From: Pseudomonas sp. B20(2017)
GTDB taxonomy: Bacteria; Pseudomonadota; Gammaproteobacteria; Pseudomonadales; Pseudomonadaceae
Length of the DNA: 64,000 nt
Reading direction: 5' to 3'
Assembly: GCF_002113125.1 (NCBI RefSeq)
Contig: NZ_NEJP01000010.1
Span: 62,001-126,000, forward strand
Part shown: positions 31,880 through 39,746 of the stretch, in pieces
Layout: each line of letters begins with the position of its first letter
How positions within the stretch are numbered: position 1 is the first letter of the stretch
Notes under the pieces: model-generated
Told to the model about the DNA's origin: nothing
What the model saw: the letters and a program-made list of their open reading frames with translations, nothing else
Databases searched by the model: none
Made by a program: the position numbers and the translations under genes

Positions 31880-33529
31880 ATGTTTAAAAAAGTGAACACA
31901 GCCTTGCTGGGGCTGGCTTTGGCGATGGGGATGTCTTCCGCCAATGCCGAGGAAGCAAAGAAAGTCGACGTCCTGCTGATCGGCGGCGGCATCATGAGCA
32001 CCACCCTGGGTGTGTGGATCAATGAGCTGGAGCCAACCTGGTCGATGGAAATGGTCGAGCGCCTCGACGGCGTCGCCCTGGAAAGCTCCAACGGCTGGAA
32101 CAACGCCGGTACCGGTCACTCCGCACTCGCCGAGCTGAACTACACCCCGGAAGACGACAAGGGCAATGTCACCATCCCTAAAGCCGTCGAAATCAACGAA
32201 GCGTTCCAGGTTTCCCGTCAGTTCTGGGCCTGGCAGGTTCGTCAGGGCGTCCTGAAGGACCCTCGTTCGTTCATCAACACCACTCCGCACATGAGCTTCG
32301 TGTGGGGCGATGACAACATCAAATTCCTGAAAAAGCGCTACGAAGCCCTGCAAGCGAGCCCGCTGTTCGCCGGCATGCAGTACTCCGAAGATCCGGCTGT
32401 GATCAAGAAGTGGGTTCCGCTGATGATGGAAGGGCGTGACCCGAACCAGAAAATCGCGGCCACCTGGAGCCCGCTGGGCACCGACATGAACTTCGGCGAA
32501 ATCACCCGCCAGTTCGCCGGTTACCTGCAGACCAAGCCTAACTTCGACCTGAAACTGTCGAGCGAAGTCCAGGACATCACCAAGAACGCCGATGGCACCT
32601 GGCGCGTCAGCTACAAAAACCTGAAAGACGGCACCAAGACTGAAACCGACGCCAAGTTCGTGTTCATCGGCGCCGGCGGCGGTGCACTGCACCTGCTGCA
32701 GAAGTCGGGCATTCCTGAAGCCAAGGAATACGCTGGCTTCCCGGTAGGCGGCTCGTTCCTGGTGACCGATAACCCGGCCATCGCCGAACAACACCTGGCC
32801 AAGGCCTACGGTAAAGCTTCGGTTGGCGCGCCTCCGATGTCCGTTCCGCACCTGGACACCCGTGTCCTGGACGGCAAGCGCGTCATCCTGTTTGGCCCGT
32901 TCGCGACTTTCAGCACCAAGTTCCTGAAAGAAGGCTCGTACCTGGACCTGCTGACCAGCACCACCACCCACAACATCTGGCCGATGACCAAGGTCGGCAT
33001 CAAGGAATACCCGCTGGTCGAGTACCTGGCCGGTCAACTGATGCTGTCGGATGAAGACCGTCTGAATGCGCTGAAGGAATACTTCCCGAACGCCAAAGCC
33101 GAAGACTGGCGCCTGTGGCAAGCCGGCCAGCGTGTGCAGATCATCAAGCGTGATGAAGCCGCTGGTGGCGTGCTGAAACTGGGCACCGAAATCGTTGCTT
33201 CGCAAGACGGTTCGATTGCCGGTCTGCTGGGGGCATCGCCAGGCGCGTCGACCGCTGCACCGATCATGCTGAGCGTGCTGCAGAAAGTCTTCAAGGACAA
33301 GGTCGCTACCCCTGAGTGGCAAGCCAAGCTGCACCAGATCGTTCCAAGCTACGGCACCCAGCTGAACAACGATCCAGCCAAAGTGGCTGAAGAGTGGGCC
33401 TACACCGCCAAGATCCTGCAACTGCCAACTCCTCCGGTGATTGGCCAGGCTGCAGCTCCAGCGGCGGACGCCTCGGCTGAAAAAGCCCCGGCTCCAAAAG
33501 AAAGCGCTGCACGTGACATGGCTCTGTAA
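31880..33529 (+). CDS. mqo: Malate:quinone oxidoreductase
   Basis: Oxidises malate to oxaloacetate and passes electrons to quinone at the inner membrane, so it serves both the TCA cycle and the respiratory chain. The 549 residues are usual. The FAD-binding LIGGGIMSTTLG motif begins near residue 33. A hydrophobic N-terminal segment with SSANA suggests a signal or membrane-targeting peptide, as found in pseudomonad Mqo proteins. The C-terminus carries an Ala/Pro/Lys-rich tail. The ATG at 31880 has AGGTG seven bases upstream. An in-frame GTG nine bases earlier overlaps that site. Codon use looks highly biased, fitting strong expression. Confidence 0.93.
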   Translation: MFKKVNTALLGLALAMGMSSANAEEAKKVDVLLIGGGIMSTTLGVWINELEPTWSMEMVERLDGVALESSNGWNNAGTGHSALAELNYTPEDDKGNVTIPKAVEINEAFQVSRQFWAWQVRQGVLKDPRSFINTTPHMSFVWGDDNIKFLKKRYEALQASPLFAGMQYSEDPAVIKKWVPLMMEGRDPNQKIAATWSPLGTDMNFGEITRQFAGYLQTKPNFDLKLSSEVQDITKNADGTWRVSYKNLKDGTKTETDAKFVFIGAGGGALHLLQKSGIPEAKEYAGFPVGGSFLVTDNPAIAEQHLAKAYGKASVGAPPMSVPHLDTRVLDGKRVILFGPFATFSTKFLKEGSYLDLLTSTTTHNIWPMTKVGIKEYPLVEYLAGQLMLSDEDRLNALKEYFPNAKAEDWRLWQAGQRVQIIKRDEAAGGVLKLGTEIVASQDGSIAGLLGASPGASTAAPIMLSVLQKVFKDKVATPEWQAKLHQIVPSYGTQLNNDPAKVAEEWAYTAKILQLPTPPVIGQAAAPAADASAEKAPAPKESAARDMAL

Positions 33530-33550
33530 TCCAGACGCCTGATACACGAA

Positions 33551-33586
33551 GCCCACTGAACCGGCGACGGTCAGTGGGCTTTTTTG
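33551..33586 (+). terminator. Rho-independent terminator of mqo
   Basis: The stem gcccactga / tcagtgggc is extended by inner pairs after one bulge and followed by six T. Confidence 0.88.
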
Positions 33587-33596
33587 TGTCCGGGTT

Positions 33597-34025
33597 TCAG
33601 GCTTTGGCGGCAGCCAGATAAGCTCCCAGACGCCGGCCCATTTCCTCGCCAAGCGCCTGCAAACCGCTCAACGGCCGCACCATCACTTCGAACTCGACGA
33701 TCCTGCCTTGTTCATCGAAGCGGATCATGTCGATGCCCTTGAGCTCTTTCGTTCCGACTTTGGCGCTGAATTCCAGCACCACATTCAGGCCATCGGCCGT
33801 CGCCAGTTCACGGTGGTATTTGAAGTCTTCGAACACATTGAACACGGTGTTGAGGATCATCGAAACCACAGGCGCGCCGGGGTAGGGCGTATGCGCCATT
33901 GGCGAGCGAAACACCGCTTTGGGATCCAGCAACTCGGGCAGGGCCTTGAGGTTGCCGGTGCGGATCATCTCGTGCCAGCGGTTCAGGGATTCGGCGGCAT
34001 TGGGGTGCAGGTTCAGGTCAGACAT
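33597..34025 (-). CDS. SnoaL/NTF2-like protein
   Basis: A 142-residue cytosolic protein with no signal peptide. LNRWHEMIRTGNLKALPELLDPKAVFRSPMAHTPYPG at the N-terminus and IDMIRFDEQGRIVEFEVMVRPLSGLQAL near the C-terminus fit the SnoaL-like polyketide-cyclase/isomerase fold. The ATG at 34025 has AGGAGTG upstream. A longer in-frame start would add an unrelated tail. It converges with mqo past the terminator. The substrate is unknown. Confidence 0.82.
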   Translation of the reverse strand: MSDLNLHPNAAESLNRWHEMIRTGNLKALPELLDPKAVFRSPMAHTPYPGAPVVSMILNTVFNVFEDFKYHRELATADGLNVVLEFSAKVGTKELKGIDMIRFDEQGRIVEFEVMVRPLSGLQALGEEMGRRLGAYLAAAKA

Positions 34026-34285
34026 GGTTTCACTCCTGTATTTTTGTTGTTCTTGGCGCGGCGCCCATGACTCTAGATCAAAGCGGCGCAATGGAAACCA
34101 TCTGTACCGATCTGAATATCGACCCATGCGCCAGCCCGATCCATCTGATCCGCTTTTTCCTGTCGAATCTGCATCTGTAACCATCTCAGCCATGCGCCCA
34201 AAATAGCCCTGCCGTTCGGCCATACGCGACGCGCTTCACTCCGAAGCGCCCGGTGCGCCGGACATTCAGTATTCAGGAGGCCTTC

Positions 34286-34369
34286 ATGGCTAAGATGGCG
34301 ATTTTCCTCGGCGGCTTTCTTGTGTTGACCATCATGATCGGCGTTCTTGCCACGATTTCGCCGGTCTGA
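34286..34369 (+). CDS. 27-residue single-span membrane peptide
   Basis: An ORF of 27 codons with a strong AGGAGG five bases before the ATG. MAKMAIFLGG leads into one hydrophobic span (FLVLTIMIGVLATI). It is below the size most gene finders accept. I believe similar peptides occur in other pseudomonads, but no search was run. It precedes the Nudix gene by 74 bases on the same strand. Its role could be that of a small membrane regulator. Confidence 0.6.
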   Translation: MAKMAIFLGGFLVLTIMIGVLATISPV

Positions 34370-34443
34370 GATCAACTGCAGCGCGATCCCTGTGGGGTGT
34401 GATCTAATCCCGGGCCTTTTTTCCAGCAAACGGATTTCACCCC

Positions 34444-34890
34444 ATGGCCGAGCAGCGTATCCGCGCACTTGCACTGTGTGTCTTTCATCACCAGCGCAAG
34501 ATTCTGGTTAACCGGTTCCACGACCCGATCGCAGACAAATCCTTCTACCGGCCTATCGGTGGCGGCATAGAGTTTGGCGAAACCAGCCGCGAGGCGATCG
34601 TGCGCGAAGTGCAGGAAGAGCTGGGTCTTTCAGTGAAGGATCTGCGCCTGCTCGGCACGCTTGAAAGCCTGTTCGTCTATAACGGCAAACCGGGGCATGA
34701 AATCGTTCAGGTGTACGACGCCCGTTTCGAAGACGGGCAGGTGTACGAGCAATTGCAGATCGTCGGGCACGAAAGTGACGGCGCTCCGTTCACCGCAAGT
34801 TGGCAGGACGGCTCAAGCTTCACTGACCACTCACCACTGGTGCCTGTCGGTTTGCAGGCGCTGCTCAAGAGCGCTGCCATCCTCGACTGA
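34444..34890 (+). CDS. Nudix hydrolase
   Basis: A 148-residue nucleoside-diphosphate-x hydrolase. The Nudix box is complete at residues 40-62 (G-x5-E-x7-REVQEELGL), with RPIGGGIEFGE leading into it. Such enzymes cleave nucleotides, NDP-sugars or damaged dNTPs using Mg2+. The sequence does not fix the substrate. It starts at the ATG at 34444 without a strong ribosome binding site. Confidence 0.9.
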   Translation: MAEQRIRALALCVFHHQRKILVNRFHDPIADKSFYRPIGGGIEFGETSREAIVREVQEELGLSVKDLRLLGTLESLFVYNGKPGHEIVQVYDARFEDGQVYEQLQIVGHESDGAPFTASWQDGSSFTDHSPLVPVGLQALLKSAAILD

Positions 34891-34987
34891 GCGGGCGCTG
34901 TAACACGACTCACCAGACAAAACCGCATTCGGTATTAGACTCCACCCACGATCTGATACCGGAAAGCCTCTTCATGTCGAACCCTCC

Positions 34988-36199
34988 ATGGACTCGCTGA
35001 TCAACGCCGCCGGCCGCGCACTGGCGGTGGGTGATGCGCTGTCCGCGCTGAATTTCGTGGCTCTGCGCGAAGACCCGCCAGCGCTGGCCCTGCGCGGAAT
35101 CGCCATGGCGCAGCTCGGCGATATGGCGCGGGCCAAGGCGTTGTTGCAACGAGCGGTGAAAGCGTTTGGCGTCAACGAGCCATTATCCAGGGCGCGCTGC
35201 GTGGTGGCCGAGGCCGAAGTGGCGCTGGCGGCGCGGGATCTTGGCTGGCCGGTCGAGGCGCTGGAAGCGGCGCGACAAGTCTTGCAGGATCATGGCGACG
35301 GCGTGAATGCTGCACACGCACGCTGTTTGCAGATTCGTCGGTTGCTGCTGATCGGTCAGTTGGAAGCGGCTGAAAAGCTGCTCGGTGAACTCGATCCTGC
35401 ACCGTTACCCCCGGCCCTGCACGCCGTCCATGAACTGATGAACGCCGGGATCGCTTTGCGCCGGGTGCAGGCGCACAAGGCGCAAACAGCGCTGGAACGC
35501 GCACAACGGGCGGCACACTCGGCTGCTATTCCAGCGTTGTCGGCGGAGATCGAACACGCCCGGCAAATCCTCGAAGCTTCCGCTGCCCGATTGATCGTTG
35601 CCGGTCAGGTGCAAGCGGTGACACTTGCGCAAGTTGAAGCGTTGTTTGCCTCACCGACACTGGTGGTGGATGCCTGTCGCTACGGCGTGCGCGGTGCCGG
35701 AAGGACCGTGGCGCTGGCCACGCGACCAGTGCTGTTCAACCTCGTTCGGCTACTTGCCGAAGCCTGGCCGGCAGAGGTGTCCAGAGAGGCGCTGATCGCC
35801 AAAGCCTTCCGATTGAAACTTGATGATGAATCCCACCGCGCCCGGTTGCGGGTCGAGATCGGCCGGTTGCGTGCGGCGTTGCAGCCGTTGGCCGGGATCG
35901 CCGCGACTTCCCGTGGTTATGCACTGATTGCGCAAGACGTGGCATTGCTCACGTTACCGCTCGAAGACAAATACGCCGCGCTGCTGGCACTGCTCGCCGA
36001 CGGCGAGGCATGGTCGAGTTCGGCACTGGCGCTCGCGTTGGGCAGCAGCCAGCGTCAGGTACAGCGGGCACTTGAAACGCTGGCGGCGCAAGACAAGATC
36101 CAGGCGTTCGGTGCTGGTCGTGCACGACGTTGGCTGGCGCCGCCGATGCCGGGTTTCGCGACGATCTTGTTACTCCCGGTGTCGTTGGGCACTGGCTAG
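34988..36199 (+). CDS. TPR-containing transcriptional regulator with C-terminal winged helix
   Basis: A 403-residue protein. Residues about 1-200 are Ala/Leu-rich helical repeats of TPR type (ALRGIAMAQLGDMARAKALLQRAV). The segment about 230-310 looks like an OmpR-like winged helix (VSREALIAKAFRLKLDDESHRARLRVEIGRLRAALQPLAGI, then TSRGYAL). A second small winged-helix-like part follows (SSSALALALGSSQRQVQRALETLAAQDKI). There is no receiver domain. No good ribosome binding site is seen at the ATG at 34988. The propeller gene follows 32 bases later and may be its target or sensor. Confidence 0.7.
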   Translation: MDSLINAAGRALAVGDALSALNFVALREDPPALALRGIAMAQLGDMARAKALLQRAVKAFGVNEPLSRARCVVAEAEVALAARDLGWPVEALEAARQVLQDHGDGVNAAHARCLQIRRLLLIGQLEAAEKLLGELDPAPLPPALHAVHELMNAGIALRRVQAHKAQTALERAQRAAHSAAIPALSAEIEHARQILEASAARLIVAGQVQAVTLAQVEALFASPTLVVDACRYGVRGAGRTVALATRPVLFNLVRLLAEAWPAEVSREALIAKAFRLKLDDESHRARLRVEIGRLRAALQPLAGIAATSRGYALIAQDVALLTLPLEDKYAALLALLADGEAWSSSALALALGSSQRQVQRALETLAAQDKIQAFGAGRARRWLAPPMPGFATILLLPVSLGTG

Positions 36200-36231
36200 G
36201 CTGGACTCACCCACTCAACGAGGAAACCAGC

Positions 36232-36864
36232 ATGAAACAGGCAAGCGCAGAAATCCTTCGGGAATACGGCCCGTTCGAAGGTGTCGACGGTGTCCACGGC
36301 GTGACCTTCGATGGCCGGCAAGTCTGGTTCGCCAGCGATGGTCAGCTCAACGCGCTCGACCCGGCCAGCGGCGAAACCGTACGCACGATCAAGGTCGGCG
36401 CCGATGGCGGGACCGCGTTCGATGGCCAGCACCTTTACCAGATTGCCGACCGCCGAATTCACAAAATCGACCCGGCCACCGGGCGTGTGCTCCATACCAT
36501 TCCGGCTCCGGGTGACGGTGGTGATTCGGGCATGGCCTGGGCCGAGGGCTCGTTGTGGGTGGGGCAATACCGCGACCGCAAGATCCACCAGATCGATCCG
36601 GACACCGGGAAAATCCTTCGTACCCTCGAATCCAATCGTTTTGTCACCGGCGTCACCTGGGTCGACGGCGCGCTCTGGCACGGCACCTGGGAAGGCGATG
36701 AAAGCGAGATCCGGCGAGTCGACCCAAGCAACGGTGAGGTTCTGGAAAGCCTGACGTTGCCCAGCGGAATCGGCGTCTCCGGGCTGGAGGCCGATGGCGC
36801 TGAGCGCTTCTATTGTGGCGGCGGGAACAGCGGCAGGGTGCGGGCGGTGCGTCGGCCGAAGTGA
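36232..36864 (+). CDS. Beta-propeller protein, glutaminyl-cyclotransferase-like
   Basis: A 210-residue cytosolic protein made of about five repeats of roughly 40 residues. Each holds a W/Y-rich strand and an I-x-x-IDP-x-TGxxL turn, for example HKIDPATGRVLHTI and HQIDPDTGKILRTL. This resembles YVTN or glutamine-cyclotransferase propellers, but the protein is shorter than a full six- or seven-bladed one and lacks a signal peptide. The ATG at 36232 has CGAGGAAA upstream. It is probably co-transcribed with the TPR regulator. Confidence 0.7.
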   Translation: MKQASAEILREYGPFEGVDGVHGVTFDGRQVWFASDGQLNALDPASGETVRTIKVGADGGTAFDGQHLYQIADRRIHKIDPATGRVLHTIPAPGDGGDSGMAWAEGSLWVGQYRDRKIHQIDPDTGKILRTLESNRFVTGVTWVDGALWHGTWEGDESEIRRVDPSNGEVLESLTLPSGIGVSGLEADGAERFYCGGGNSGRVRAVRRPK

Positions 36865-36868
36865 GTGC

Positions 36869-37735
36869 TCAAGGCGCCCCGAACAGCATCGTCCAGTAAA
36901 CCCCTTCATCACTGCGCGCCTCACTGGCAAACCCGGCGCCGACCTGGGTGAACATCGGGTTCATCAGGTTGGCGCAGTGTCCGGGGCTGGCCAGCCAGCC
37001 GGCCATGGCCTTGCCCGGTGAGCTTTGCCCGGCGGCGATGTTTTCGCCGAGCTGCCGGCCACGGTAGCCGGCTGCACGGGCGCGATCTGCCGGGCCGTCG
37101 CCGTCCGGGTCGCGGTGGGCGAAATAGTTGCCGTAGGCCATGGCCTTGCTGTGCCCCTGGGCGGCTGCGCCGAGTGCCGGGTTCCAGCTCAGGGGGCGGG
37201 CAGCGGCGAAGCGCTGACGACCGCACATTCGCGGGCGGGCACGGGCGGCGTTGACTTCGGCCAGCAAGGCCTTGCCGACGCTGCGGTTGTCGCCGACACG
37301 ACTGTCGAGCACCGGCCGGGCCAGCACCACTTGCCATTCGCTGCGGGCGCGGCTGATGCCGATGTCGGCGTATTGACCGTCGAGCAATGCGCCGCAGTAA
37401 TCGTCTTGCAGCATTTCGAACGCCTCTTCGGCGTCCTGCGCACCGACGATCCGGATACTGCGCACCGCCACGGCCGCGTAGCCGGAGTCCTTCAATCGTT
37501 CACGCAATCCACCGCCGTAGCCATAGCCGATCGGTAATGCCAGATTCGATTTCAATGACAGCGGCGCCAACCGTTGAGCAGGGCGCCGGTCGCATCGTTG
37601 CGGATGGGCGCGATAGTCGTTGATTGCGGCCACCAGTTGCCGCTCGGCGCCGGCGTGTGCAGTGGGAGAAAGCAGTGGAGAAAGGATCAACAGGCACAGC
37701 GAAACGAAGCGAGACGAACGGACGGCGTGGCGCAT
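36869..37735 (-). CDS. Exported CAP (SCP/PR1)-domain protein
   Basis: A 288-residue protein with a signal peptide ending near AHA. The C-terminal domain (about 160-288) is a bacterial CAP domain: LLAEVNAARA, then GHSKAMAYGNYFAHRDPDGDG, LGENIAAGQ and AMAGWLASPGHCANLMNP. The His and Glu residues form the CAP cavity. Residues 30-150 look like a degraded or second related domain with its own INDYRAHPQRC start, so the protein may be a fused pair. The ATG at 37735 is the likely start. An upstream TTG is less likely. Confidence 0.83.
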   Translation of the reverse strand: MRHAVRSSRFVSLCLLILSPLLSPTAHAGAERQLVAAINDYRAHPQRCDRRPAQRLAPLSLKSNLALPIGYGYGGGLRERLKDSGYAAVAVRSIRIVGAQDAEEAFEMLQDDYCGALLDGQYADIGISRARSEWQVVLARPVLDSRVGDNRSVGKALLAEVNAARARPRMCGRQRFAAARPLSWNPALGAAAQGHSKAMAYGNYFAHRDPDGDGPADRARAAGYRGRQLGENIAAGQSSPGKAMAGWLASPGHCANLMNPMFTQVGAGFASEARSDEGVYWTMLFGAP

Positions 37736-37865
37736 GGGACGCAAAGCTCTGAAAAAAGGTAGCGCTGATAGGGAGTTAGTCGCGAAAGCGGCGCGGGTAG
37801 GACTGGTCTTTTTGCACTTGGTTCACGAAGCGCTGCGAGGTTTTGGCAGGCCGCCGACGAAGTGC

Positions 37866-38636
37866 TCAGCGATTCAGCACATTCTCCATCCATTGCAGAT
37901 ATTGCGGCCGTTCGGAAATCGAATTGTGTGCCGAATCCGGCACGACCTTCAGCGTCGCCACGCCTTTGGGAAAGTGCCCCAGCAACTGTTCCGAGCTGTC
38001 CCGTGGGATCACCTCATCATCACTTGCAGCCAGTAACAGCGTCGGCACGCGGATGTGCGCCGCGTACAGACCAGACCGGAAACGATCCTTGAGCAACCAC
38101 TTCACAGGCACCCACGGGTACTGACGGGCGGCGATCTCTTCAAGGCTGTTGTAGGGCGTGACCAGAATCAGCTGTTTCGCCGGTCGCTGACTGGCCAGCC
38201 GCACCGCCACGCCGGAGCCGAGACTGCGCCCGATCAAGGCAACCTGCGGATGACTGGCGTACACCTGATCGAACAGCGCCAGCGCGTCCTCGGCAATCGC
38301 CTCTTCGGACGGCGAGCCGCCGCTGCCGCCAAAACCCCGGTAATGCAGCAAATACAACGAATAGTCGGGAAACGCCTTGGAAAACTCCGGCAGATTGCGT
38401 GACACATCTTCGGCATTTCCGCCGAAATAGATCAGCGCCCTTGGCCCGGTGCGCTCGCGCACCGTCACGCGGATTTCGGCGTCGGGCATGGCCAGCGTCA
38501 ATCGTGTGTCCGGTGAATCCAGGCTGGCGGGCTGGGGAAACCAGATCAGCGCCCGCTGAAATACGAACAGCGCCGTGCACAGGATCAGGTAGACAGCGAC
38601 GATCAATGCGACGAGTGACAACAGGGTTCTGGACAT
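37866..38636 (-). CDS. Membrane-anchored alpha/beta hydrolase (BEM46/ABHD13-like)
   Basis: A 256-residue protein. Residues 4-26 form one membrane anchor, and the hydrolase domain follows. LHYRGFGGSGGSPSE is the oxyanion region and IGRSLGSG holds the nucleophile Ser. A catalytic Asp lies in LAASDDEVIP and the His in PDSAHNSISE. The layout fits the BEM46/ABHD13 family. The start is the ATG at 38636, since upstream in-frame codons run into non-coding sequence. The substrate is unknown. Confidence 0.83.
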   Translation of the reverse strand: MSRTLLSLVALIVAVYLILCTALFVFQRALIWFPQPASLDSPDTRLTLAMPDAEIRVTVRERTGPRALIYFGGNAEDVSRNLPEFSKAFPDYSLYLLHYRGFGGSGGSPSEEAIAEDALALFDQVYASHPQVALIGRSLGSGVAVRLASQRPAKQLILVTPYNSLEEIAARQYPWVPVKWLLKDRFRSGLYAAHIRVPTLLLAASDDEVIPRDSSEQLLGHFPKGVATLKVVPDSAHNSISERPQYLQWMENVLNR

Positions 38637-38747
38637 TCGACTAACTTTAACGAGGCGCGCAGGTTGGCTGTCGCAGTGTAGTCCATCGGTTTTGCGGGCT
38701 GCGTCAAAACACAAGGTGCAACAGATCTACAGGGCAAGGGCGCCAGC

Positions 38748-39692
38748 ATGAACCACACTGAGGGATATTCCCGCCGCCGGTTGCTGACAATGGCGGCCGG
38801 GGTTTCAGCGGTTTTCACCTTTGACCGGGCGCTGGCCGCCATTACGTCGCCGAACGCCACAGGAGCCCAGACCATGCAGACACGTCCCATCCCTTCGAGC
38901 TCCGAGCCACTGCCGCTGGTGGGGTTGGGCACGTATCGCGGTTTCGACGTCGCTCCCGGCGATCCGGTCTACAAACAATTGCCAGGGGTGCTCGGCGAAC
39001 TGTTCAAAAAGGGCGGCACGGTGATCGACAGCTCGCCCATGTACGGCCGCGCCGAGGAAACCACCGGTGAATTGCTCTCGATCCACGAACCGCGCTCACC
39101 GGCGTTTCTGGCGACCAAGGTCTGGACCCGTGGTCGCGAAGAGGGCATTGCGCAGATGGAGCAGTCGTTCAGTCTGCTGCGCACCGAGCGCATCGACCTG
39201 ATGCAGATCCACAACCTGCTGGACTGGCAAACCCACCTGCCGACCCTGCGCGAATGGAAGGAGCAGGGCCGTATCCGCTACATCGGCATCACCCATTACA
39301 CGCCGTCGGCCTATGACGAAGTCGAGGCCGTGCTGAAAACCGAGCCGGTGGACTTTCTGCAAATCAACTACGCCCTGGACGATCGCGGTGTCGAGAAACG
39401 CATCCTGCCGTTATGCCGCGAGCGCGGGGTGGCGGTGATCTGCAACCGGCCGTTCGGCGGCGGCGACCTGCTTGCACGGCTCAAAGGCAAGCCGCTGCCA
39501 GGTTGGGCGGCGCAAGTCGGGGCCAAAAGCTGGCCGCAACTGGCGCTGAAATTCCTGCTGGCGCACCCGGCGGTGACCTGCGTGATTCCTGGCACGAGCA
39601 ATCCTGTGTACATGGCCGACAACGCCGGCGCCGGGTTCGGCCTGATGTTGACCGACGCACAGCGTCAGCAGTTGATTGCGTTGGTGAGTTAG
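38748..39692 (+). CDS. Tat-exported aldo/keto reductase
   Basis: A 314-residue enzyme with a twin-arginine signal: SRRRLLTMAAGVSAVF at about 8-23. Folding with its cofactor before export is implied. The mature domain has VIDSSPMYGRAEE (catalytic Asp and Tyr), ATKVW (Lys) and MQIHNLLDW (His). The C-terminal CVIPGTSNP is the NADPH-site loop. The Tat signal supports the ATG at 38748 over a later Met near 38875. It converges with the molybdenum aldehyde oxidoreductase, which is also Tat-exported, so the two may share carbonyl compounds in the periplasm. Confidence 0.85.
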   Translation: MNHTEGYSRRRLLTMAAGVSAVFTFDRALAAITSPNATGAQTMQTRPIPSSSEPLPLVGLGTYRGFDVAPGDPVYKQLPGVLGELFKKGGTVIDSSPMYGRAEETTGELLSIHEPRSPAFLATKVWTRGREEGIAQMEQSFSLLRTERIDLMQIHNLLDWQTHLPTLREWKEQGRIRYIGITHYTPSAYDEVEAVLKTEPVDFLQINYALDDRGVEKRILPLCRERGVAVICNRPFGGGDLLARLKGKPLPGWAAQVGAKSWPQLALKFLLAHPAVTCVIPGTSNPVYMADNAGAGFGLMLTDAQRQQLIALVS

Positions 39693-39709
39693 CTATCTCC
39701 CGGTGTGAC

Positions 39710-39740
39710 TAGCGCACTAGCACCCCATGCTAGTGCGCTA
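39710..39740. terminator. Perfect 13-bp hairpin between convergent genes
   Basis: Arms 39710-39722 and 39728-39740 are exact complements with a 5-base loop. There is no T-run on either side. It may act as a bidirectional transcript end or RNA stabiliser. Confidence 0.55.
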
Positions 39741-39746
39741 CCGGTT

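Noticed and set aside
31865..33652. 595-codon minus-strand frame over mqo
   Set aside because: Antisense shadow of a strongly codon-biased gene.
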